DNA of 64,000 nucleotides from the NCBI GenBank assembly GCA_018434685.1, contig JAHDOV010000002.1, positions 154,930 through 218,929 of the forward strand. Reading direction: 5' to 3'. The position numbers and the translations under genes are program-made. The notes under the pieces are model-generated. The model was not told where the DNA came from. It searched no databases and saw nothing but the letters and a program-made list of their open reading frames with translations. Numbering within the stretch: position 1 is the stretch's first letter; the number at the start of each line of letters is the position of its first letter. This stretch comes from Deltaproteobacteria bacterium (GTDB taxonomy: Bacteria > Desulfobacterota > Desulfomonilia > UBA1062). Positions 48,842 to 56,715 of the stretch are shown one piece after another.

Positions 48842-49076
48842 GACCCAGCCCACCTCCCGGCAAAGGAACCCAGCTTTCCTGATAACAAGAACTGCCGTTC
48901 AACTACATCCTATATATAACCGCCTGCAGTATATATGAAAAGCCCCCTGGGCTTCAAGCGCTTCTCCCGCCCGAGACCGCCCGCCATCCACCGGGAACAG
49001 CACCCCCTGCCCCTGCATCCCTCTTCTCCGGTGCCCAGAATTTTAAAAATTTGCAATCGGTTGCGAGAACACCACG

Positions 49077-49105
49077 TTGACACCCCAGGCCCAATACGAT
49101 ATAGA
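49077..49105 (+). promoter_or_regulatory. Near-consensus sigma-70 promoter of hpt (leaderless arrangement)
   Basis: A perfect TTGACA (49077-49082) is separated by 17 nt from TATAGA (49100-49105). With the usual 6-8 nt from the -10 box to the start site, transcription would begin at 49112-49113, the first base of the hpt ATG. No ribosome site is found before that ATG. Confidence 0.5.
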
Positions 49106-49112
49106 ATGATCC

Positions 49113-49634
49113 ATGAAGGTATTGTTCAACGCCAGGGAAATAGCGCAGAAAGTCCAGGAAATCGGGGAAACATTAACCAGGGAATACGACGGAACAGAGC
49201 TTTTCGTTGTGGGTATCCTCAAGGGCGGTTTCATGTTCATGTCGGATCTGGTCCGGCATATTCACCTGCCGGTGAAGATCGGATTTGTCCGCCTGTCCAG
49301 CTATGGCAATTCGGACTCCCCCCAGGGAGACGTCAGGATCCTCAACGACATTCAGGAGGCCATCAAGGGCAAGCATGTCCTGATCGTGGACGATATCATG
49401 GATACCGGCCAGAGCCTCGTTGCCTTCAAGAGGCACCTTGAAAGCAAGGGGCCTCGATCGGTAAAGATCTGCACCATGATCGACAAGACCGAGAGGAGAA
49501 CCGTTCCCATGGAGCCTGACTATTACGGTTTCCGGATACCGGAAGGATTTATCGTGGGATACGGACTCGACTATGCCGAAGATTACCGTACCCTGCCCGA
49601 AATATATGTTCTGGAACCCGACGACAGGAGGTAA
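49113..49634 (+). CDS. hpt: Hypoxanthine phosphoribosyltransferase
   Basis: 173 residues. The PRPP-binding loop VLIVDDIMDTGQSL and the flexible loop start FVRLSSYGNS identify the 6-oxopurine phosphoribosyltransferase family. It salvages hypoxanthine (and perhaps guanine) to IMP and GMP. The ATG lacks a Shine-Dalgarno sequence and lies at the predicted transcription start. The zinc-ribbon gene follows closely, so it heads a plus-strand unit that runs to mltG. Confidence 0.93.
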   Translation: MKVLFNAREIAQKVQEIGETLTREYDGTELFVVGILKGGFMFMSDLVRHIHLPVKIGFVRLSSYGNSDSPQGDVRILNDIQEAIKGKHVLIVDDIMDTGQSLVAFKRHLESKGPRSVKICTMIDKTERRTVPMEPDYYGFRIPEGFIVGYGLDYAEDYRTLPEIYVLEPDDRR

Positions 49635-49642
49635 CCCGCTTG

Positions 49643-50551
49643 ATGGTGGTCATATGCCCGAATTGTCACAGCAAGTTCAAGATCAACAAGGGCGTTCTTG
49701 TCAAAAAGACGGTGAAGATGCGGTGCAGCGCGTGCTCCCATATCTTCTCCTATACGCAGGAGAGCGAACCGACCCTTGAGCAGGAGTTCGACAGCATCAT
49801 CGCAGAGAAGTCATCGCTGCCCGAGAATCTCGAACCGGAGGCCCTTGCCGAGGACCAGGATTTCGGGATGACGGAAACGGCCCCGGAAGAGGTGCCCGAG
49901 GAGGAGAGTGCCCCACCCGAGGAGGAGGAACAGCCCGAGTCCGTCATGCGCGAAATAGACTCGATCCTCGGTGCCGGCGGAGAGGTGGGACGCGGAAACG
50001 GCGAGAAGATCAGGAGACCCGGGAAATCGACAACACCCCGCAGGGTCATCATGAGCGTGCTCGTCCTCCTGCTGGTCTTTGCCTCGGTTGCCGTCTGGCT
50101 CATGAAAGACAGGATACCCTTCCTTAAGGAGAACCAGGAAGAACTCCAGCAGGCGGTCCTCGAGCGGGGACCGTTCTTCACCATCCCGGACGAGAGCGTC
50201 ACCTACGAGATGCTCACCAATCACCAGGAGGGTTCCGTGCTCGTCATCAAGGGGGTCATCAAGAAACTCACCGGCAAACCGCTCGAGTCAGTCATGGTCC
50301 AGGCACGCGTATACGACACGGCAGGAAAGCTCATAGAAACCCGCAACGCCTATGCCGGTATCGTTCCGGATCCCTCCGAACTGATGCAGCAGAAGAGCAC
50401 GGACATCAACTCGCTGTTGAGTGCAGAACCGTCAACCATGGGGGCGTTGTCAAGTTCACCGGACATACCCTTTGCCGTGGCCTTTTTCGGCAGAACGGCT
50501 CTTGACGGTGTTTCGTTCCAGGTTGAGGTGAAGGAATTTCATTGGAGATAA
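49643..50551 (+). CDS. MJ0042-type zinc-ribbon protein with DUF3426-like C-terminus
   Basis: 302 residues; the ATG at 49643 is taken, with a TTG one codon earlier also possible, both after an AGGAGG site. The N-terminal MJ0042 zinc ribbon has C5/C8 and C28/C31. A long acidic, Pro/Glu-rich linker (about 40-125) precedes one membrane segment (about 133-154). The C-terminal part (KGVIKKLTGKPLESVMVQAR) is a DUF3426-like periplasmic beta domain. Function is unknown. It overlaps the K+ channel gene by 10 nt. Confidence 0.8.
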   Translation: MVVICPNCHSKFKINKGVLVKKTVKMRCSACSHIFSYTQESEPTLEQEFDSIIAEKSSLPENLEPEALAEDQDFGMTETAPEEVPEEESAPPEEEEQPESVMREIDSILGAGGEVGRGNGEKIRRPGKSTTPRRVIMSVLVLLLVFASVAVWLMKDRIPFLKENQEELQQAVLERGPFFTIPDESVTYEMLTNHQEGSVLVIKGVIKKLTGKPLESVMVQARVYDTAGKLIETRNAYAGIVPDPSELMQQKSTDINSLLSAEPSTMGALSSSPDIPFAVAFFGRTALDGVSFQVEVKEFHWR

Positions 50552-51561
50552 GGGATACTGCCGTAGCAGACAGGCTGAAACTCGTTGTCTTTCTCCTCTC
50601 ACTGATCTTTATCGTTGGCACGCTGGGCTTTCACTTCATCGAGGAATGGGGAATCCTCGACTCGCTGTTCATGACCCTCATCACGATCACCACGATCGGA
50701 TACCGTGAGATCTACCCCCTGTCGGATTATGGCAAGATATTCGATATCTTTCTCATCGTCATGGGCGTAGGCACTGCTGCATACGGGTTTGCATCTCTGG
50801 CACAATTCATAGTAGAAGGCGAAGTGCAGCGCGTTCTCGGGAGGAGAAGATTGGACAAGAAGATAACGCGGATGAATGATCATTACATAATATGCGGCAA
50901 TGGCAGGATCGGCTCCCTCATCTGGCAGGAACTGCAGCAATCGGACAAGGCCTTCCTCGTCATCGACAACGATCCCGATGCCATCACCGAACTGGAACTC
51001 AGGAACGTTCCCCACGTGAGCGGCGATGCCACGAACGAGGAGACGCTCCAGAGGGCCGGGATCGACCGCGCCAAGGGGCTCATCGCCACCGCCTCGTCGG
51101 ACGTGACAAATGTGTACATCACCTTGATAGCAAAAGAGCTGAACCCCCGGATCTTCGTGCTGGCCAGGGCAGAGACCGAGGACTCCATCAAGAATCTCAA
51201 GAGGGCCGGGGCGAACAAGGTGATCTCCCCCTACCTCATCGGCGGCCGCCACATGGCAAACATCATCCTCAAACCCACGGTGGTGGATTTTATCGATCTG
51301 GCCACCGGGGAGAAGACCAAGGATTTCTTTATCCAGATGGAGGGATTCAAGATCAGGACCGGATCGAAGCTCGTGGGAATGACCCTGAGGGACTCCCCGA
51401 TCCGGAAGGATATCGGGCTCATCGTCGTTGCCATCAAGGACCACCAGGGAGAAATGATATTCAACCCCCCTGCGGCCTTCACCCTGTCACAGGACGACGT
51501 GCTCGTCTGTATCGGCGGGGTCGATGCCCTGAAATCCATGAAACAGCTGGTTGGCGGTTAG
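50542..51561 (+). CDS. TrkA-domain (RCK) potassium channel with atypical filter
   Basis: 339 residues from a TTG with AAGGAA 6 nt upstream. Two membrane helices (about 12-32 and 70-95) flank a pore loop with TTIGYRE at residues 50-56. The usual filter is T(V/I)GYGD, so the second glycine is replaced by Arg. A TrkA-N (RCK) domain begins at YIICGNGRIG and a TrkA-C domain closes the protein. The RCK domain should gate the pore by nucleotide or ion binding. Whether the pore still conducts K+ is unclear. Overlaps both neighbours. Confidence 0.85.
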   Translation: MEIRDTAVADRLKLVVFLLSLIFIVGTLGFHFIEEWGILDSLFMTLITITTIGYREIYPLSDYGKIFDIFLIVMGVGTAAYGFASLAQFIVEGEVQRVLGRRRLDKKITRMNDHYIICGNGRIGSLIWQELQQSDKAFLVIDNDPDAITELELRNVPHVSGDATNEETLQRAGIDRAKGLIATASSDVTNVYITLIAKELNPRIFVLARAETEDSIKNLKRAGANKVISPYLIGGRHMANIILKPTVVDFIDLATGEKTKDFFIQMEGFKIRTGSKLVGMTLRDSPIRKDIGLIVVAIKDHQGEMIFNPPAAFTLSQDDVLVCIGGVDALKSMKQLVGG

Positions 51562-51565
51562 GGCT

Positions 51566-51979
51566 ATGCGCACCATGGGACTCGACTACGGCACAAAACG
51601 GATCGGTGTTGCCATCAGCGACCCCGAGGGCACCATGGCACACCCGCTGGACACCATCGAGGTGAAAGACGACGGGTCCCATATGGCCTGTATCACGACT
51701 ATCGTCAGGGATTACGGGATCACGAAGGTCGTCGTGGGGCTGCCCTACAATATGGACGGGAGCATCGGCGCGAGCGGGGAAAAGGTCATCGCGTGGTCGG
51801 AAGAGCTCAAGGCCATCCTCGATCTGCCCGTTATTCTCTGGGATGAGCGGCTCACCACGTCCGAGGCGCACGACTTTCTCCTGAGTCTGAACGTGAAGGG
51901 GAAAAAGAGAAAACACATCGTGGACAAGATTGCCGCCGGAATCATCCTGAAGGACTACCTCGATTCATCGCTCCCATGA
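51566..51979 (+). CDS. ruvX: RuvX/YqgF-family putative Holliday junction resolvase
   Basis: 137 residues from the ATG at 51566, five codons after a TTG in the same frame. The RNase H-like core is intact: GLDYGTKRIGVA with the metal-binding Asp, VVGLPYNMDGS, then WDERLTTSEA and KKRKHIVDKIAA. YqgF proteins act in RNA processing (16S rRNA 5' end) and possibly junction cleavage. It overlaps mltG by four bases. Confidence 0.93.
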   Translation: MRTMGLDYGTKRIGVAISDPEGTMAHPLDTIEVKDDGSHMACITTIVRDYGITKVVVGLPYNMDGSIGASGEKVIAWSEELKAILDLPVILWDERLTTSEAHDFLLSLNVKGKKRKHIVDKIAAGIILKDYLDSSLP

Positions 51980-52971
51980 AGACTCTCTGGTACAGCACCC
52001 TCATCGTCATAACATGCATTTCCATCCTGCTGCTCACCCATACCTACGTATTCATCACGACTCCGCTCACACCGGAAAAGCCCATCCTCATCGAGATCGA
52101 GCCCGGCACGAGCGCTTGGGAGATCTCCCGGGAGCTCAAGGGCAAGGGCATCATCACCGATGGGCTCATGTTCATCGCCGTGGCCGCCCTCACGGGAAAG
52201 GCCTCGCATCTCCAGGCAGGAACCTATGTTTTCGAAGGCAGGCATGTGCCGCTCGATATCATGCACATCCTCTTCAAGGGCAGAACACTCAGGTACCGCA
52301 TCACCATCCCTGAAGGTTCGAACATCTTCGATATCGCCGATATCATCGCCGAGACCGGCCTGCTCCTGCGCCACGATTTCATAACCAGCGCATCGAGCAG
52401 GGACAGTGCAGCCTTTTTCGGGATCGATGCCCCTTCCATGGAAGGCTTTCTCTACCCGGACACCTACTACCTCTTCCCCCACATGACCGCGCTGGAGATC
52501 ATGGCCAAGATGGTGGAGCGCTTCCACCAGGCCTATTCCTCCGGGATGCAGCAACAGGCGGGCCTGCTGGGCATGAGCACATCAGAGGTGATCACCCTGG
52601 CCTCCATCATCCAGAAAGAGGCGGTGTTCAACGACGAAAAACCCGTTATCTCCTCGGTGTTTCACAACAGGCTCAAAAGGAAGATGCTCCTCCAGTCAGA
52701 CCCCACCGCTGTCTACGGGATCGACAACTTCCACCGCAGAATCACCCCGAAAGACCTCCAGGCCGGCACGCCCTACAACACCTACCGGCATCAGGGCCTC
52801 CCGCCCGGACCCATCTGCAATCCGGACAAGCATTCGATCACTGCGGCCCTGTGGCCTGCCGAGACCCCCTATCTCTACTTCGTCTCAAAGGGCAACGGCT
52901 CACACCACTTCTCCACGTCTCTCAAGGAGCACAACCGGGCGATCACGAAGAGCCGCAGGAACACCAGATAG
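51976..52971 (+). CDS. mltG: Endolytic murein transglycosylase MltG
   Basis: 331 residues. A membrane anchor at the N-terminus (about 7-25) is followed by the YceG-like fold with a LysM-type subdomain, the catalytic Glu in LASIIQKEAVFNDE, and the family-typical NTYRHQGLPPGPICNP and SKGNGSHHFS. It cuts glycan strands during peptidoglycan synthesis. It is the last gene of the hpt-to-mltG unit. Confidence 0.94.
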   Translation: MKTLWYSTLIVITCISILLLTHTYVFITTPLTPEKPILIEIEPGTSAWEISRELKGKGIITDGLMFIAVAALTGKASHLQAGTYVFEGRHVPLDIMHILFKGRTLRYRITIPEGSNIFDIADIIAETGLLLRHDFITSASSRDSAAFFGIDAPSMEGFLYPDTYYLFPHMTALEIMAKMVERFHQAYSSGMQQQAGLLGMSTSEVITLASIIQKEAVFNDEKPVISSVFHNRLKRKMLLQSDPTAVYGIDNFHRRITPKDLQAGTPYNTYRHQGLPPGPICNPDKHSITAALWPAETPYLYFVSKGNGSHHFSTSLKEHNRAITKSRRNTR

Positions 52972-53020
52972 CCCTTTATACATCTAAAGAAAATCCTCTC
53001 ACTGTACGATAAATGAGAAC

Positions 53021-53635
53021 ATGACACGCTTGCGCGCAGCCATCATCGATGATGAAGATGAGGTACTCGATCTCATCGAGCAGATCCTGAAAGAAGAAGG
53101 CCTCGACACAAAACGGTTCAACACCGCGGAGGACCTTCAGGCCGTACTCGGAAAATCCTCGTTCGACATTATCATTTCCGATCTCATTCTGCCTGGCATA
53201 TCCGGGCTGGATCTGCTCGACGATGTCAACTCAAGAGGGATCGATACTCCCTTCGTGCTCATCACCGGCTATGCCTCCCTTGATTCCGCCATCGAGGCGG
53301 TCAACAGGGGTGCCTTCTACTACATCAAGAAGCCCTTCAACATCGAAGAGATCCGGTTCGTGATCAGCCGGCTCAGGCAGCGGCGCGAGGTCATGCATGA
53401 GATGGAACGGCTCGAGAATCAGGTACGGACCCTGCAGGCCAGACTCGAGACCGAGGTGAAGGAGGCCCTGGAGAATATCCCCCTGTCCGCACCGGCCATG
53501 CCCTTTCAGGCAGGTTATGACGTGAACAAGGTGTTTTCCGCGATCGAATACCTCGGCAGATTGCGTACCGACGGTCTCATCTCGGATAAGGAGTTCGGAG
53601 AATACAAGGGGAAAATCCTCAAGAGGATCATGTAA
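53021..53635 (+). CDS. Response regulator with SHOCT-like C-terminal helix
   Basis: 204 residues. The receiver domain (about 5-120) has the acidic pocket IIDDEDE, phospho-acceptor D54 (IISDLILPG), T in VLITGYA and K in YIKKPF. A coiled-coil link follows, and the C-terminus (LGRLRTDGLISDKEFGEYKGKIL) resembles the SHOCT helical hairpin. No DNA-binding domain is present. Its stop overlaps the start of the HD-GYP regulator (TAATG). Confidence 0.88.
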   Translation: MTRLRAAIIDDEDEVLDLIEQILKEEGLDTKRFNTAEDLQAVLGKSSFDIIISDLILPGISGLDLLDDVNSRGIDTPFVLITGYASLDSAIEAVNRGAFYYIKKPFNIEEIRFVISRLRQRREVMHEMERLENQVRTLQARLETEVKEALENIPLSAPAMPFQAGYDVNKVFSAIEYLGRLRTDGLISDKEFGEYKGKILKRIM

Positions 53636-55062
53636 TGCTGGACAAGGTTTTGATTGTAGATGACGATCCCGGGATCAGGTCCACGATCTCGGAGCTGATC
53701 GAGGATCTCGGGTACCGGGCAGAAACCGCATCGGACGGCCTCGATGCCGTCGATCTCCTGGATTCGGGGCCGTATCTCTGCGTATTCACCGACATCATGA
53801 TGCCCAACATGACCGGTCTGGAACTGATACAGAAGATCAAGGCACGCGACATTTCCCTGCCCATCATTGTCATCACCGGCTATGCCTCCCTGGAGATCGC
53901 CATCGATGCAATGAAGTGCGGGGCATCGGACTTTATCGCAAAACCCTTCAAGGTCAAGCAGATCGAGCTCATGCTCAACAAGGTGAAGCGCGAAAAGAGC
54001 CTCCTGGAGGAAAACAAGCGGTTTTCCGACACGCTCCAGCTCCACCGGCTCATCGACAACCTCGTGGGCCAGCTGGAGGACAAGAACGAGGAGATCACCT
54101 CCCTCCAGGCCCTCTCCGACAAGATCATAAGCCTCAAGGGCATCCGGGACCTTGTCGCGGCGATCATCGACGTCTCGAAACAACTCCTGGACGATGCGGA
54201 CGTGAGGTTTTTCCCCATCAGCAGGAGCAACAAGACGCTCGTTGACCCGCAGGGGGGTACGGAAATCCAGCTGAACCCCGAACTGCTCAAGGGCAGGATC
54301 GTACGGAAAAACAACCACGGTTCCGCCCTGGCGAATTCCTTCGAGACCATATTCCCGCTGACCATCGAGGGACAGGTATTCGGTGCCCTGGATATCATCT
54401 CGGGCACCATGCTCGGGGAGGACAAGGAAGGCAAGGTCCAGTATCTCCTCAACCGCTGTGCCGAACGCATGGAAAACGTGGCACTCTACGAGGGGCTCTA
54501 TGAGAACATGCTCTCGACGCTGAACTCCATGGCGAAGATCCTCGATGCGAGGGATCCCCACACCTCACAGCACTCCACGCGGGTAACCACGCTGTCGATG
54601 GCAATGGGCAAGGCCCTGGGTCTCAACGAGGATGAACGGGATGTGCTGTACATCTCGTCATCCCTGCACGACATCGGCAAGGTGGGCATACCCGATCGTA
54701 TTCTCCTGAAACCCCAAGGGCTCACGGACGAGGAATTCGCCGTTATCAAGAAACACCCGGATATCGGCGCAGACATCCTCAAGCCGATCCCTCCCATGGC
54801 AAAAGAGACCGAGATCATCCGCCACCACCACGAACGCTACGACGGGAAAGGCTACCCCTCGGGGCTCAAGGGAGAAGAGATCCCCTATCTCTCCCGGATT
54901 CTCGCACTGGCAGATTCCTTTGACGCCATGACCTCGGACAGACCCTACCGGGACGGCATGTCCGTCGGGAAGGCCCTCGAGGAGATCCAGCGCTGCATGG
55001 GCCTCCAGTTCGACCCCGCCCTGGCAGAGATCTTCATCAGCCAGGTGGCACGGATGCAGTAG
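53635..55062 (+). CDS. Response regulator with HD-GYP output (c-di-GMP phosphodiesterase)
   Basis: 475 residues. Receiver domain with D53 (FTDIMMPNMTG) at about 3-118, a long coiled coil, a GAF-like middle region (about 160-280), then an HD-GYP domain with H345/D346 in LHDIGKVGIPD, a later HHHERYDGKGYPSG, and downstream ALADSFDAMTSDRPYR. All expected metal ligands are present. Phosphorylation should control c-di-GMP hydrolysis. It is translationally coupled to the regulator before it, and no kinase is adjacent. Confidence 0.92.
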   Translation: MLDKVLIVDDDPGIRSTISELIEDLGYRAETASDGLDAVDLLDSGPYLCVFTDIMMPNMTGLELIQKIKARDISLPIIVITGYASLEIAIDAMKCGASDFIAKPFKVKQIELMLNKVKREKSLLEENKRFSDTLQLHRLIDNLVGQLEDKNEEITSLQALSDKIISLKGIRDLVAAIIDVSKQLLDDADVRFFPISRSNKTLVDPQGGTEIQLNPELLKGRIVRKNNHGSALANSFETIFPLTIEGQVFGALDIISGTMLGEDKEGKVQYLLNRCAERMENVALYEGLYENMLSTLNSMAKILDARDPHTSQHSTRVTTLSMAMGKALGLNEDERDVLYISSSLHDIGKVGIPDRILLKPQGLTDEEFAVIKKHPDIGADILKPIPPMAKETEIIRHHHERYDGKGYPSGLKGEEIPYLSRILALADSFDAMTSDRPYRDGMSVGKALEEIQRCMGLQFDPALAEIFISQVARMQ

Positions 55063-55063
55063 T

Positions 55064-55534
55064 CTACTGTCGCTCCTGCTCTGGCGCAGGGGCTTCGGGA
55101 GTTGCCGGAACCGCCGGCGTGTCTGCAGTTCCTGAACCCATGAGCTCCTCGATCTTCTGCCTCAGCTCCTGGTTTTCCTGGGCAAGCCGGGCATTCTCGG
55201 TGATCGAGGCCTTGAGATCCTGATTCTCCCGCTCCAGGCTCGTGATCCTCTGGGAAAGGGCCTCGAGCTGATCCGTCTTCTCCGTGGTACCGGCGATCTG
55301 CTTCTGCTGCAGCATGTTCACCTCGGTCTCGAGCCTGTCCACCTCGTCGATGAGCCTCTTGTTCTTGTGCTCCATCGTGGCGATATAGTCGATGGTCTCC
55401 TGCAGGAACCCCTTATAGTCCACCTGTTCTTCCCTGTTCAATCCCCAGATGTAGTAGCCGAGGATCAACCCCACGACAAAGAGCATCACTGAAATTACCA
55501 ACGGGATCATGGATCTCTTTTTTTCTTCTGCCAT
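55064..55534 (-). CDS. Membrane-anchored coiled-coil protein, unknown
   Basis: 156 residues from the ATG at 55534 (an AAAGGG-type site lies upstream). One membrane segment (about 11-31, PLVISVMLFVVGLILGYYIW) is followed by a long coiled coil (KRLIDEVDRLETEVNMLQQK and on), then a Pro/Ala/Glu-rich tail (about 135-156). No family is recognised. It could be a periplasmic spacer or polarity factor. It converges on the HD-GYP regulator with a single base between the stops. Confidence 0.6.
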   Translation of the reverse strand: MAEEKKRSMIPLVISVMLFVVGLILGYYIWGLNREEQVDYKGFLQETIDYIATMEHKNKRLIDEVDRLETEVNMLQQKQIAGTTEKTDQLEALSQRITSLERENQDLKASITENARLAQENQELRQKIEELMGSGTADTPAVPATPEAPAPEQERQ

Positions 55535-55669
55535 TTCACCATCCCTTTTCTGAGAATTACCTCTCTGTAATCTATGGCATAACCGGTATCCAGTCAAGAT
55601 CAAGTTCCCCTGCCAGGGGAGAATTGCCTGACTTGCAGAAAACGAGAATATGGATTAACTACTTCAATC

Positions 55670-56638
55670 ATGGACATCCTTCTCATCAAGCTCGGCGCTC
55701 TCGGTGACGTCGTCAATACCCTGCCCCTGGCAATCACCCTGAAGGAACGCCTCGGAGCCCGCATACACTGGGTTGTGGAGCCGCTGAGTCTCCCGCTCGT
55801 GTCCAACCACCCCAGCGTGGACAAGGTCATCGTCTTCGACAGGCACGCCTGGGCCCGATCCCTTCCAGCTGTAGCGCGACAGATCAGGAACCAGCGGTTC
55901 GACATCTGCCTCGACCTCCAGCGGATCGTCAAGTCCTCTCTGCTGTGCCAGGTTTCCAGGAGCGTGCGCCGTATCGGCTTCGACAAGGAGCGCTGCAAGG
56001 AGATGACCTGGCTGTTTCCCTTCGAGCGCATCGCTGCCGCCGATCCTGCAGCCCACATGGTGCACCAGTACCTGGAGTTCGCCCGGTATCTCGGGGCCGA
56101 CGGCCACGAGATCCGCTGGGACATACCCGTGACCGGGAAGGCCCGCTTCCCGCTCCCTGCCGACTACCTGGTCCTCAACATCGGCGCCACCAAGGAGGCA
56201 AACAGGTGGACACCCGAGGGGTTCGCCTCCCTGGCGGATGCGGTATACCGGCAATACCGTATCCCCTGCGTACTCACCGGTGCCGGGGAAGATACGGGCA
56301 TGGCCCGGGAAATACGTAAGGCAGCGCGCACGGGCATCACAGACCTCGTCGGCAGGACCACCATAGAGGACCTGGTCGAGGTGCTTGCCGGGTCACGGGC
56401 AGTCGTGAGCTGCGATACCGGGCCGATGCACCTGGGTGTTGCCCTCGGCAGAGAGGTGATCGCCCTGTTCGGCCCCGCAGACCCGGCCAGGACCGGGCCG
56501 TACCGCGGCCATGTCGTCCGCAAGCCCGTGGATTGCTCGCCGTGCAACCGGAAAACCTGCAAAGACCCGGTGTGCATGCTCTCCATAGAAAGCAGGGACG
56601 TCCTGAAGCAGCTGGACCTCATCCTCGGCAAGGACTGA
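55670..56638 (+). CDS. Family 9 glycosyltransferase (heptosyltransferase-like)
   Basis: 322 residues. The family 9 pattern is clear: N-terminal ILLIKLGALGDVVNTLPLA, LNIGATKEANRWTPEGFA in the second half, then SCDTGPMHLGVALGREVIALFGPAD. A Cys-rich SPCNRKTCKDPVCM near the end is common in this family. It adds heptose or another sugar to the LPS inner core at the inner membrane face. It is on the plus strand, facing the kinase-radical SAM genes of the same locus. Confidence 0.9.
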   Translation: MDILLIKLGALGDVVNTLPLAITLKERLGARIHWVVEPLSLPLVSNHPSVDKVIVFDRHAWARSLPAVARQIRNQRFDICLDLQRIVKSSLLCQVSRSVRRIGFDKERCKEMTWLFPFERIAAADPAAHMVHQYLEFARYLGADGHEIRWDIPVTGKARFPLPADYLVLNIGATKEANRWTPEGFASLADAVYRQYRIPCVLTGAGEDTGMAREIRKAARTGITDLVGRTTIEDLVEVLAGSRAVVSCDTGPMHLGVALGREVIALFGPADPARTGPYRGHVVRKPVDCSPCNRKTCKDPVCMLSIESRDVLKQLDLILGKD

Positions 56639-56715
56639 GGCCGCACCGCCCGATCATCACAGCGGGCGTGACTGACAGCGTGGACGCATGTCCGTGACGA
56701 TGCCGGCGGAGCGTC

